From contig JABFRS010000001.1 in NCBI GenBank assembly GCA_013141055.1, positions 1,674,001 through 1,738,000 of the forward strand: DNA of 64,000 nucleotides, read 5' to 3'. Shown piece by piece: positions 42,306-51,586 of this stretch (positions are counted from its first letter, which is position 1; the number at the start of each line of letters is the position of its first letter). The notes below the pieces were generated by a model. The model was not told the origin of the DNA and searched no databases. It was given only the letters and a program-made list of their open reading frames with translations. Source of the DNA: Cyclobacteriaceae bacterium. Its GTDB lineage: Bacteria > Bacteroidota > Bacteroidia > Cytophagales > Cyclobacteriaceae. Position numbers and translations under genes: made by a program.

Positions 42306-42788
42306 TTAAAGGAATTTCTCTACGATTCGCATCACTTTCTCAAGATGGACCTGATCCTGTTCATCAAAAGAATTTAAAGAGTCGCTGTCAACGTCAAGAA
42401 CAAGAGCAACTTCACCATTCTTGAAAGCTGGCAATACAATTTCTGATTTCGAATCTGAACTGCAGGCAATGTGACCTGGGAATTCATCCACATTCGGAAC
42501 AATGATTGTTTCCTTTTCTTTCCAGCTCGATCCACAAACACCTTTTCCGAATCCAATGCGGGTGCAGGCAATCGGTCCCTGAAAAGGCCCTAGTACCAAC
42601 TCATTATTTTTTACGATATAAAATCCTACCCAAAAGAAACCGAAGGTCTGACGGATTGCTGCTGCAATATTCGAAAGGTTAGCAATCACATCATTTTCTC
42701 CCTGGACTAAAGCCTCAATCTGAGGAATCAATGTCTCATAACGGGAAGTCTTTGAATTCGTCGATGATATGATAAGGGTTTCTGCCAT
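42306..42788 (-). CDS. Free methionine-(R)-sulfoxide reductase (GAF domain)
   Basis: 160 residues from the ATG at 42788 (a TTG two codons earlier is unlikely). One GAF domain with the fRMsr signature: FFWVGFYIVKNNELVLGPFQ, then the three Cys in ACTRIGFGKGVCGSSW and HIACSSDSKSEIVLP. The ending GEVALVLDVDSDSLNSFDEQ is typical. It repairs free oxidised methionine, using thioredoxin for reduction. It starts 11 bases after the lspA stop, so it is the last gene of ileS-lspA-fRMsr. Confidence 0.9.
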   Translation of the reverse strand: MAETLIISSTNSKTSRYETLIPQIEALVQGENDVIANLSNIAAAIRQTFGFFWVGFYIVKNNELVLGPFQGPIACTRIGFGKGVCGSSWKEKETIIVPNVDEFPGHIACSSDSKSEIVLPAFKNGEVALVLDVDSDSLNSFDEQDQVHLEKVMRIVEKFL

Positions 42789-42799
42789 TTTCAATAAAA

Positions 42800-43501
42800 T
42801 TATTTCACTTCGTCATCTTTAACTTCATCAGGAGAAGTTAAGCCATCCGAATTCTCAATGAATGATTCTGATACATCAACACTTGTTTCTGATTTTACAG
42901 TTGGAATTTCATAAATAAATTCCGAACCATTCTCATTGAAAAATCTTTTCTGGAGAACCAGGATAGTAACAACTCCGATAAATATCGATGAATCAGCGAT
43001 GTTGAAGACAGGACTAAAAAACAAAAACGTATCTCCTCCCAGTAGCGGAAACCACTGTGGCCATTGGAATTCAAATATCGGGAAGAAAAGCATGTCGATT
43101 ACCTGTCCATGAAACCAGGGAGTAGGTGAACCTTCAGGCGCATTGTTTAAAAGCACTCCATAAAAAATACTATCGACAACATTCCCAATTGCTCCACCCA
43201 GGATCAGAGCAAGACATACTAAAAATCCATTGTGAGCTTTACGATTAAATGACTTCACCAGGTACCACGCAATACCAATCATAGCACCGATCCGGAAGAT
43301 GGTCAAAGCAAGTTTTCCAAACTCACTTTCCCAACGAAGACCAAATGCCATTCCCGGGTTCAACAAGTAATGAAGACGAAACCAATCACCAAGCACATTG
43401 ATCTCCTGATGCATGTACATATTATTGTAAACCAGCAACTTGCTTGCATGATCGATAATGATGACAAAAAGAGCTATTAAAAAATACTTATAAACTTTCA
43501 T
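42800..43501 (-). CDS. lspA: Lipoprotein signal peptidase
   Basis: 233 residues with four membrane helices; cleaves prolipoproteins before the lipidated Cys. Motifs: VIIIDHASKLLVYNNM, YLLNPGMAFGL, LGGAIGNVVDSIFYGVL, and the two catalytic aspartates in GQVIDMLFF and VFNIADSSIFIGV. Between those lies an insert (PIFEFQWPQWFPLLGGDTFL), and the C-terminus has a charged tail of about 45 residues; both are usual in Bacteroidota. ileS lies 26 bases upstream, a common pair. Confidence 0.95.
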   Translation of the reverse strand: MKVYKYFLIALFVIIIDHASKLLVYNNMYMHQEINVLGDWFRLHYLLNPGMAFGLRWESEFGKLALTIFRIGAMIGIAWYLVKSFNRKAHNGFLVCLALILGGAIGNVVDSIFYGVLLNNAPEGSPTPWFHGQVIDMLFFPIFEFQWPQWFPLLGGDTFLFFSPVFNIADSSIFIGVVTILVLQKRFFNENGSEFIYEIPTVKSETSVDVSESFIENSDGLTSPDEVKDDEVK

Positions 43502-43527
43502 TCCTGCGAAATCAACTGAATTAACGA

Positions 43528-46500
43528 CTATTTCTTTAAACTGATTTTCACCTTCAATACAAACTCATCCATGTCTACTTCGGTTCCATCAGCAACTTCT
43601 GATTTTAACTCAAGACTGAGAGCCTGAGTCTCCGTACGGATATAATCACTGAATTCGCTCAGAGCATCCGTCACTCCATCCTTTTGAACTTCAATTCCAA
43701 TCTTGTCAAGCACTTCGAGTCCCATATCCTTACGAAGATTCTGAACGCGATTTACAAAATCACGCGCAATACCCTCTTTCTTCAACTCTTCAGTGATCGA
43801 AATATCCAAAGCAACAGTCAGTCCGTTCTCGGTAGCAACAGCCCAACCCGGAACATCTTCTGAACTGATGAGTACATCTTCCAGCACGAGATCAAAACCA
43901 TCTTTTGAAAACGTTCCTCTTTTATCCAATGCACTGATTTCATCCTTTGAAAGAGCATTGATGACTGCAGATACTTCTTTCATGCGAGATCCATACTGCT
44001 TGCCAAGTTTGGCAAAGTTGGGCTTCACTTTTTTCACCAGAAGACCTGATGCATCATCAATGTATTCGATTGATTTTACATTAACTTCTGATTTGATGAT
44101 GTCTTCTACTCCTTTAATGCGCTGGGCAAATTTCTCGTCCAATACTGGCAATAATACTTTCTGTAGCGGCGTGCGGACTTTAATTTTGCTGTTCTTACGG
44201 ATGGAGTGAACCAATGAACAGATGCGTTGCGCATACTCCATTGATTTTTCAAGTTCTGAATCGATGCGGGCTTTTTCTGCCTTCACAAGATCAGAATGAT
44301 GAACGGACTCATGACGAAGTGGAGTGTTATTTTTAATTGCTTTGTCACGAATTGAATCTGTCAGATTTCTGTATAAAAACTCTGAATAGAAAGGAGCGAT
44401 CGGTGACATCAGTTGACCAACCACCATCAGACACTCATAAAGAGTTTCATATGCCGCTTTTTTGTCCTCAGAAAGAGAGGCCTGATTTTTTGCTGAAGCT
44501 GCGCTGGATGATGGCTGCCAGAAACGTTTACGATTCAGTCGGACATACCAATTTGAAAGATGATCGTTTACAAATTCCTGAATGGCCCGGGCCGCCTTTG
44601 TCGGATCATGATCATTGTATGATGCTGTAACTTCTTCAACAAGCGTCTGAAGTTTAGAAATGATCCAACGATCAAGTACTGATTGATCCTTAAAAGCAAC
44701 CAGTTTCATTTCATCTTTCTCATATCCATCGATATTCGCATACAGTGCAAAGAATGAATACGTATTCATCAATGTTCCAAAGAAGCGGCGCTGCGTTTCC
44801 GCAAGGCCTTCCATATCAAATTTCAGATTGTCCCAAGGTGGTGCATTTTCCATCATGTACCAACGCACGACATCAGGGCCGAACTTCTCAAGCGTTGAGA
44901 AAGGATTCACAACATTCCCTGTACGCTTGGACATCTTATTGCCATTCTTGTCAAGCACAAGACCATTGGAAATTACATTCTTAAATGCGACGCTATCGTA
45001 TAGCATCGACGCCACGGCGTGAAGAGTAAAAAACCATCCACGTGTCTGATCCACACCTTCAGCAATGAAATCCGCCGGATAAGCGCCTTTGAAGCCATCG
45101 TTGAATGGAAACTTATCTCCCGCTTTCAATTTTTCCTGATTCAGGCCCCACTGAGCATAGGGCATGGCACCGGAGTCAAACCAAACATCGATGAGGTCTG
45201 TCTCACGGTACATAGGTTGACCGGTAGGGCTAATTAATACAATCTCATCGACGTAGGGACGGTGAAGATCAAACGATTCGTTCTTGTAATCAAACTTCGG
45301 ATTTTTATGTCCTGCTTTGTTTGCTTTTTCTATTTCCGATGTTAGTTCCTGAATTGATCCTATACATATCTCCTCCTTGCCATCCTTGGTTCTCCAGATT
45401 GGTAACGGAGTGCCCCAATATCTTGAGCGAGATAAATTCCAGTCTACAAGATTTTCAAGCCAGTTACCAAATCTTCCCGTTCCGGTAGATTCGGGTTTCC
45501 AATTGATAGTCTTGTTTAAAGCCACCATGCGATCTTTCATCGCGGTTGTTTTGATAAACCAGGCATCCAATGGATAATACAATACTGGCTTATCAGTACG
45601 CCATGAGTGGGGATACGTGTGTTCGTATTTTTCTACTTTGAAAGCTTTGTTCTCTTCCTTTAAGATGATCGATATGATAACATCCGTATTCTTATAATCG
45701 GGATTTGTTTCATCCTCATCAGTATAGTTCTTTACATAGAAATCATCTGCACCGAGAGGTTTGTGTGTTTTGATTTTAAATGCAGCAACTCCCTCTTTTA
45801 GTTTCGCTCCGATCTGACTTACGAATTTTCCTTTTTTATCAACGGTTGGGGTTTCATTACCAAGTTCATCTTTCAATGTCATTGGGGGAATTCCATTTTG
45901 CTTAGCAACCCTGAAGTCATCCGCTCCGAATGTTGGTGAGATATGTACAACACCCGTTCCGTCTTCTGTCGTTACAAAATCACCAGCAACAATCTGAAAT
46001 GCTTTATCGGCATCATACATTGGGTTTATATATGGCATTAATTGCTCGTAGCGAATTCCAACTAATTGCTTTCCTGTAAATTCCTGAACGATCTGAAATG
46101 GAATTGATTTATCGCCGGACTTATAGTCCTCAAGTTTCAAATCTTTATTCTTGTCGGAAAAATATTTTCCTAAAAGATCTTTAGCAAGGATTACGCTTAC
46201 AGATTTGAAAGTGTATGGGTTGAACGTATTAACCTGAACATAGTTGATCTTCGCTCCTACAGCCAGGGCAGTATTGGATGGAAGTGTCCATGGGGTAGTG
46301 GTCCATGCTAATACAAACACATCCGTATTCCCCTTGAAAAGGAACTCTGATTTGCTGTCCGTGACCACCTTAAACTGAGCAACAACCGTAGTATCCTTTA
46401 CTTCTTTATAACAACCAGGTTGATTCAATTCATGTGAACTAAGTCCAGTTCCATCTGATGGTGAATACGGTTGGATAGTAAATCCTTTATATAGCAGTCC

Positions 46501-47013
46501 TTTGTTATAAAATTGCTTCAGGATCCACCAGAGTGTTTCGATGTACTCATTATTATAAGTAATGTATGGATCCTTTAAATCCACCCAATACCCCATTTTC
46601 AGAGTGACATCGTCCCACTGATCCTTATATTTCATAACCGTTTCGCGACACTTCCTGTTATATTCCTCGATTGATATCTTCTTGCCGATATCATCTTTTG
46701 TGATGCCAAGTTCTTTTTCAACCTGAAGCTCAACCGGAAGACCATGCGTATCCCAGCCACCTTTTCTTTTTACCTGAAATCCTTGCAGCGTCTTGAATCG
46801 GCAAAAAATATCTTTTACTGTTCGACCCATAACATGGTGAATGCCGGGTGTACCGTTGGCAGATGGTGGGCCTTCATAAAATGTAAAGGTTTGCTTACCG
46901 TCGCGATTAGAAATCGATTTCTCAAAAATGCTCTCGTCTTTCCAGAACGCTAACATTTCATCTGCAACTTTCGCAAAATTCAGTTCCTTGTATTCTTTGT
47001 ACTTCGCACTCAT
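43528..47013 (-). CDS. ileS: Isoleucyl-tRNA synthetase
   Basis: 1161 residues, class I, long form. The HIGH-like motif is GTPGIHHVMGR near residue 55 with EGPPSANG before it. The editing domain contains WTTTPWTLPSNTALAVG near 240 and GTGVVHISPTFGADD near 357. DVWFDSGAMPYAQWG and the KMSKS loop NKMSKRTGNVVNPF follow near 700, then the anticodon-binding helices. No C-terminal zinc finger is seen, as in the eukaryote-like IleS2 class, which is often more tolerant to mupirocin (family knowledge, not a test). It is the first gene of the lspA operon. Confidence 0.96.
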   Translation of the reverse strand: MSAKYKEYKELNFAKVADEMLAFWKDESIFEKSISNRDGKQTFTFYEGPPSANGTPGIHHVMGRTVKDIFCRFKTLQGFQVKRKGGWDTHGLPVELQVEKELGITKDDIGKKISIEEYNRKCRETVMKYKDQWDDVTLKMGYWVDLKDPYITYNNEYIETLWWILKQFYNKGLLYKGFTIQPYSPSDGTGLSSHELNQPGCYKEVKDTTVVAQFKVVTDSKSEFLFKGNTDVFVLAWTTTPWTLPSNTALAVGAKINYVQVNTFNPYTFKSVSVILAKDLLGKYFSDKNKDLKLEDYKSGDKSIPFQIVQEFTGKQLVGIRYEQLMPYINPMYDADKAFQIVAGDFVTTEDGTGVVHISPTFGADDFRVAKQNGIPPMTLKDELGNETPTVDKKGKFVSQIGAKLKEGVAAFKIKTHKPLGADDFYVKNYTDEDETNPDYKNTDVIISIILKEENKAFKVEKYEHTYPHSWRTDKPVLYYPLDAWFIKTTAMKDRMVALNKTINWKPESTGTGRFGNWLENLVDWNLSRSRYWGTPLPIWRTKDGKEEICIGSIQELTSEIEKANKAGHKNPKFDYKNESFDLHRPYVDEIVLISPTGQPMYRETDLIDVWFDSGAMPYAQWGLNQEKLKAGDKFPFNDGFKGAYPADFIAEGVDQTRGWFFTLHAVASMLYDSVAFKNVISNGLVLDKNGNKMSKRTGNVVNPFSTLEKFGPDVVRWYMMENAPPWDNLKFDMEGLAETQRRFFGTLMNTYSFFALYANIDGYEKDEMKLVAFKDQSVLDRWIISKLQTLVEEVTASYNDHDPTKAARAIQEFVNDHLSNWYVRLNRKRFWQPSSSAASAKNQASLSEDKKAAYETLYECLMVVGQLMSPIAPFYSEFLYRNLTDSIRDKAIKNNTPLRHESVHHSDLVKAEKARIDSELEKSMEYAQRICSLVHSIRKNSKIKVRTPLQKVLLPVLDEKFAQRIKGVEDIIKSEVNVKSIEYIDDASGLLVKKVKPNFAKLGKQYGSRMKEVSAVINALSKDEISALDKRGTFSKDGFDLVLEDVLISSEDVPGWAVATENGLTVALDISITEELKKEGIARDFVNRVQNLRKDMGLEVLDKIGIEVQKDGVTDALSEFSDYIRTETQALSLELKSEVADGTEVDMDEFVLKVKISLKK

Positions 47014-47095
47014 TCTATCTCCGTGTAATAAATATTATTAGATCTTTTTATAGCACAGGACGTACCAGGCTATGATATTCGGTATTGCAGTCTGT

Positions 47096-49522
47096 CTATT
47101 CAAATGAACCTCTTCGATCAGAAATTTTAATTTTACTTAAATCAATTTCCTCATCTTCTGTTTCTCCATAAAAAGTAGGATCGATATCATCAATCAAAAG
47201 TTTCTCACCCGTGTTCTTTTTTGGTTTATCGAAAGTCAAAATCAGAGCCGGCAGTAAGATAAGATTTGTAAACATTGATATTACTAATGTTGTCGATGTG
47301 AGAACACCCAATGCAATGGTTCCGCCAAAATCAGAAAAGGTAAAAATGATAAAGCCCGCAAAAAGCACAATAGATGTATAGATAATTGCTTTTCCTGTCT
47401 CAAGAATACTTTCACTTACTGAACGAGGCACAAAAAATCCTGAAGACAATAACTCTTGTCTGTACTTTGCCAGGAAACGAATTGAGTTATCAACCGAAAT
47501 CCCAAACGTGATACTAAAGATCAATGCTGTGCTTGCTTTTAATGGAATATGAAAGTATCCCATAATTCCTGCAGTGATCATTAAAGCAATCAGGTTAGGG
47601 ATCAATGAAATGACGATCATTCTAACATTGGCAAACAATGCAGCCATGCTCAATGTGATTAGAATGAAAGCCAGAATAAGACTTTTCCACAGATCATTTA
47701 CCAGATATTTATTTCCCTTGATAAAAAGGACAGAGGTGCCAGTTACATTAACACTCACAGAATCCTTTCCTTCCGCTTTGAATATTTCTTTAATTCTTGG
47801 GTTGATTACACCCGTTATTAAAGAGTCCATCCTGTTGGATCCAATATCCGCCATTTGAGCACTGATCCGCATTTTCTGGAATGTGGAATCCGCAAATGAC
47901 TTTAACAGGCCACTGTTATCCGTCTGTCCCCTCATGTACCGAAGGATAAATCCTTTTTCAGCGTTGGTAGGAATAGTGTAGTAATCCGGATTGTTATTAT
48001 AGAATGCTTGTTTTGAAGCTTTTACGAAACTTACCAAAGAAACCGGAGGTGAGATCAATTTGATCGAATCAATGAACGATTCAAACTTTTCAACTTTTTT
48101 AAGTGTATTAACCTGAAGCAATCCTCTTCGCTTATGGGTATCCACCATGAACTCAATAGGCATAATGCCGCTGAAGTTTGCTTCAAAGAATTTCAAATCT
48201 TTCTTCACCTGACTTTCCTCCGGAAGATCATCCACCATAAAAGAAACTGCTTCAAGCTTCATCATTCCTATAACCGAAATGACAACGACAGCGATTGTGG
48301 TAATGTAAATAGCAGGGCGGGCTCGTGTCACCAGCAGGTCAATGGTTTTTACAAACCAGTTCATGAATCTGAAGTTCAGATGATGGAGATGCTTTGAAGT
48401 CGGTTCAGGTAGCCATGTCAAAATTCCCGGAATCATTACAAGACTTACAAAAAACAAAGCAATGATGTTTAGTCCAGCCACCACACCAAACTCACGAAGT
48501 ATTACAATATCAGTTGACAATAATGTAAGGAAGCCGATTGCCACGGTAAGGTTTGTAAGGAATGTAGCAAGCCCCATCCTCTGAACAACTATTCTGATAG
48601 CTTCAACCTTATTCCTTTGCTTGACAAATTCAAGGTGATATTTATTTAAAAGATAAATAGCATTCGTTATTCCAATCGTAACAATGACCGGTGAGATCAG
48701 ACCGCTTAATAATGTGATCTTGAATCCAAAAAGCGAAATGGTACCCAATGTCCATACTACCATAACACCTATCATCACTAATGAAAATAATACTGCTCTT
48801 ACAGACCTGAAGAACAACAGCATAATCAGACCCGTTACAATGGCCGACATGTATGTGAAGAATGCTAATTCACTTTTTACCTGAAGAGCAACTACTGATC
48901 GAATGAAAGGCAAGCCCGCATAACGAATCTGAATGCCGGTAGATTTTGAAAATTCATCTCCCAATGCATTTAATGAATTGATGAGTTCCACTCTCCGAAC
49001 CGAGTTGGCAACACCTTTCTGCACAGAAACGATCATCATGGTTGCGCCATTGTCGGAGTTAACCAATTGGCCCATATAAATCTTCTGCTTTTTTGCTTCG
49101 TTTAGCAGACTATCCAGCGCTAATTGTGAAGTTATCTCTGATGGAAAAAGAGGAGACGCATAGAACTTGTTTTGAGCAGTGTCTTTTAAAAGGATCTTGA
49201 GAACCGGAAGTGATAAAACATCATTCACGCCATCAATTTTCTTAAGGTCGTCACTTAGCTTTCTGAACTTTTGGAAGTTCTCAAGCTTGTAGATAGAGCT
49301 GTCCTTAAAACCTACTGCAATGATGTTACCATCCTCACCAAATTGTTCCTTGAATTTATTGAGAAAAACCATGTCAGGATCGTTGGGAGGAACGGTCCTG
49401 GTGAAGTCATAGCTCATCTCCACTTTTGTGGCATAATACCCCATTATCGCTGTGATAATGGCAATAATTACCATCAGCGGCAGGCGAAAACGAATGATAC
49501 TATCGGCAATGCGAATCCACAC
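47096..49522 (-). CDS. RND superfamily permease (MMPL type)
   Basis: 808 residues from a GTG at 49522. It has twelve predicted membrane helices in two halves, each led by one helix and a large periplasmic loop (first loop about residues 40-210, second about 430-620). GLISPVIVTIGITNAIYLLN and ALIFSITFGISVDNSIRFLA are the repeated helix-4 motifs with the polar and acidic residues for proton use. The single-chain organisation resembles MmpL/HpnN-like exporters of lipids or hopanoids, not tripartite AcrB. Cargo unknown. A TACATTTG element lies 25 bases upstream. Confidence 0.87.
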   Translation of the reverse strand: MWIRIADSIIRFRLPLMVIIAIITAIMGYYATKVEMSYDFTRTVPPNDPDMVFLNKFKEQFGEDGNIIAVGFKDSSIYKLENFQKFRKLSDDLKKIDGVNDVLSLPVLKILLKDTAQNKFYASPLFPSEITSQLALDSLLNEAKKQKIYMGQLVNSDNGATMMIVSVQKGVANSVRRVELINSLNALGDEFSKSTGIQIRYAGLPFIRSVVALQVKSELAFFTYMSAIVTGLIMLLFFRSVRAVLFSLVMIGVMVVWTLGTISLFGFKITLLSGLISPVIVTIGITNAIYLLNKYHLEFVKQRNKVEAIRIVVQRMGLATFLTNLTVAIGFLTLLSTDIVILREFGVVAGLNIIALFFVSLVMIPGILTWLPEPTSKHLHHLNFRFMNWFVKTIDLLVTRARPAIYITTIAVVVISVIGMMKLEAVSFMVDDLPEESQVKKDLKFFEANFSGIMPIEFMVDTHKRRGLLQVNTLKKVEKFESFIDSIKLISPPVSLVSFVKASKQAFYNNNPDYYTIPTNAEKGFILRYMRGQTDNSGLLKSFADSTFQKMRISAQMADIGSNRMDSLITGVINPRIKEIFKAEGKDSVSVNVTGTSVLFIKGNKYLVNDLWKSLILAFILITLSMAALFANVRMIVISLIPNLIALMITAGIMGYFHIPLKASTALIFSITFGISVDNSIRFLAKYRQELLSSGFFVPRSVSESILETGKAIIYTSIVLFAGFIIFTFSDFGGTIALGVLTSTTLVISMFTNLILLPALILTFDKPKKNTGEKLLIDDIDPTFYGETEDEEIDLSKIKISDRRGSFE

Positions 49523-49547
49523 GGGAAAAGGGTGTTTTTACGACCCG

Positions 49548-49555
49548 CAAATGTA
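49548..49555 (-). promoter_or_regulatory. Putative -7 element of the RND permease gene
   Basis: Minus strand TACATTTG fits TAnnTTTG; it would give a leader of about 20 bases before the GTG. Confidence 0.5.
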
Positions 49556-49636
49556 AGGGGAGAATACGAGAATTAAGAATGTGAAATCGGGAAGGTGAAG
49601 CCAGAAAGACCCGGATTTCCACTAAAATTCAAAAGG

Positions 49637-50944
49637 TCAATATGAGATTCCTTTGATCTTTCTGAATAACGAAAGCGCATGACGATCTGTGAGACCAGAA
49701 ATGAAATCTATCACCTGGCGGAGCATCTCATAATCACTTTCACTTTGAATAATAGCTTTGCTTATCTCGGGTGGGAAAAGGAGCGCGAGGTTTTCATACT
49801 TCCTTGATTTTCCTTTTTTGCGAAGCATGTCTCCGGCCGCAACGAATTCTTCCAATAGTCCAGGAAGAATTTCATGACCTGCAGCTTCAATCTCAACAAC
49901 CTGTCTTGCACGATAAATCTTTTGAATACTCACTTCACTTATTTTCTTTAGCGCTCCGCCAAATTCACAAAGGTCAGCCAGGGCATGATCAAATTTTCCT
50001 TCTATGATATCTGCTTCATGTTTCAGAAAAACTTCCGTACATGAATCAATCAATTCACCAATCGTTAGCGCACGAAGCGTTCCAAGTTTCTTATTCAGAC
50101 TTTGATCACCAGCAAGCTTTTGCCTATCAAGCTTTGACTTCAATATCGGAGCAAGCAATTCAACAGTTTCCTCGAAGCTTACAAGACCTAAACGGCATCC
50201 ATCTTCAAGATCAATGATACTATAGCATATGTCATCCGCAGCTTCTACAAGAAATGCAAGTGGATGACGACACCACGCTCCCTGAACAGCAATTAATTCT
50301 AACTGTTGCGAAAGACTTGCAAACAATACCTGTTCACTTTGAAAGTATCCAAACTTCTTCTGACTCTTTTTTGATTTATTGCGTGCCGGGAAGTAAGCGG
50401 CACAAGGATATTTTGTAAAAGCTCCCAGCGTTGCACATGTAAGCTTCATTCCATATTCCTGTTGATTCAGAATACGAAAGCCCTGGGCATTTCCTTCAAA
50501 CTTTGTTAGATCAGTCCATTCAGGCTCGCTCATATTCTTCCTGAACGAAGTATTCTCCATGAAGAAATCTGATAATGCATCTTCACCGGCGTGTCCAAAG
50601 GGAGGATTGCCAAGATCATGTGCAAGGGATGCTGCCGCTACAATGGCACCAAAATCAAAAAGAGTAAAATCCTTATTTAATTCAGGATGACGTTCAAGTA
50701 TCTTCTCTCCTACCCGCTTGCCAAGCGAACGACCTACACTTGAAACCTCCAGGCTGTGCGTAAGGCGGGTATGAACAAAATCGTGTTCCGGAAGCGGATG
50801 CACCTGTGTTTTATCCTGAAGTCTCCGGAAAGGATGAGAAAAAATAATCCGATCATAATCCTGCTCAAAAGCACTTCGATAGGATTCCGAAGATGTTGAA
50901 GTTTGTCCAAGACGATTAGCAGAAAGAAGGGTTTTCCAGTTCAC
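49637..50944 (-). CDS. dgt: Deoxyguanosinetriphosphate triphosphohydrolase (dGTPase)
   Basis: 435 residues from the GTG at 50944. The HD metal-binding set is present: HTRLTHSLEVSSVGRSLG near residue 60, AASLAHDLGNPPFGHAGEDAL near 110, and the later Asp in AADDICYSIIDLEDG. Early FSHPFRRLQDKTQVHP matches the Dgt family. It removes triphosphate from dGTP or other dNTPs and affects nucleotide pools and mutation or phage defence. Its -7 element is only four bases from the start codon. It is divergent from the biotin carrier gene. Confidence 0.93.
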   Translation of the reverse strand: MNWKTLLSANRLGQTSTSSESYRSAFEQDYDRIIFSHPFRRLQDKTQVHPLPEHDFVHTRLTHSLEVSSVGRSLGKRVGEKILERHPELNKDFTLFDFGAIVAAASLAHDLGNPPFGHAGEDALSDFFMENTSFRKNMSEPEWTDLTKFEGNAQGFRILNQQEYGMKLTCATLGAFTKYPCAAYFPARNKSKKSQKKFGYFQSEQVLFASLSQQLELIAVQGAWCRHPLAFLVEAADDICYSIIDLEDGCRLGLVSFEETVELLAPILKSKLDRQKLAGDQSLNKKLGTLRALTIGELIDSCTEVFLKHEADIIEGKFDHALADLCEFGGALKKISEVSIQKIYRARQVVEIEAAGHEILPGLLEEFVAAGDMLRKKGKSRKYENLALLFPPEISKAIIQSESDYEMLRQVIDFISGLTDRHALSLFRKIKGISY

Positions 50945-50948
50945 GGGG

Positions 50949-50956
50949 CAAAGATA
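50949..50956 (-). promoter_or_regulatory. -7 element directly in front of the dgt start
   Basis: Minus strand TATCTTTG, with four C between it and the GTG at 50944. Predicts a leaderless or near-leaderless mRNA. Confidence 0.6.
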
Positions 50957-51066
50957 TATGAAGGATGTCGAAAGACTAAAGACTCAATGATCCACCAAAT
51001 ACATCTCGCATTAAATGCATAAATCCTGTCTGGATAGCATGACCAACTTTAGGTTCCGAAATTTCC

Positions 51067-51074
51067 TATTTTTG
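51067..51074 (+). promoter_or_regulatory. -7 element directly in front of the biotin carrier start
   Basis: TATTTTTG fits TAnnTTTG and lies five bases before the ATG at 51080. A CTTTAG at 51047-51052 may be the -33 part. Leaderless start predicted. Confidence 0.55.
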
Positions 51075-51079
51075 GTAGT

Positions 51080-51574
51080 ATGTATAAAGCTACGGTTAAC
51101 GGTAAATCATTCGAAATTGTAACAGAAGCAGAAAGCTGGCTGGTAAATGGAAATCCACTTTCATGGGATGTAAGTTCACTGGGCGAAGGTCATTATCATA
51201 TAATCTATAATAACAAGGGTTTTCAGGCGGAATTAGTGAAGTTGGATCGCGAAGCAAAAACGATTGATCTTAAGATCAATGGAATAAAGTACACACTTCA
51301 GCTTCGTGACAAATTTGATTTATTACTGGAAAAGATGGGAATGAATGCAACGACCGCCGGAAAGGTGAACGTTATCAAGGCTCCTATGCCGGGTTTAATC
51401 ATTGATTTAAGAATAAAACCAGGAGATGTTGTGAAGGCGGGAGATGCATTGCTTGTGCTGGAAGCAATGAAAATGGAAAATATTATCAAAGCACCGAATG
51501 AAGGCACTGTGAAAAGTGTTAAGATCAAAAAAGGTGATACAGTGGAAAAAAATCAGCTGTTGATAGAGTTTTGA
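51080..51574 (+). CDS. Biotin carboxyl carrier protein of an acyl-CoA/pyruvate-type carboxylase
   Basis: 164 residues. The C-terminal 75 residues are a biotinyl domain with the attachment lysine in VLEAMKMENIIKAP, preceded by IKAPMPGLIIDLRIKPGDVV. The N-terminal half is beta-rich (MYKATVNGKSFEIVTEAESW) like the carrier parts of propionyl-CoA or oxaloacetate-type carboxylases, not the Pro/Ala-rich linker of classical AccB. It should carry CO2 between biotin carboxylase and carboxyltransferase subunits, which are not in the window. The RmuC-like gene starts 12 bases later. Confidence 0.88.
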   Translation: MYKATVNGKSFEIVTEAESWLVNGNPLSWDVSSLGEGHYHIIYNNKGFQAELVKLDREAKTIDLKINGIKYTLQLRDKFDLLLEKMGMNATTAGKVNVIKAPMPGLIIDLRIKPGDVVKAGDALLVLEAMKMENIIKAPNEGTVKSVKIKKGDTVEKNQLLIEF

Positions 51575-51586
51575 GGGGTTTGAATT

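Noticed and set aside
43793..44209. 138-codon plus-strand frame inside ileS
   Set aside because: Fully antisense to ileS; Ser/Thr-rich shadow product.
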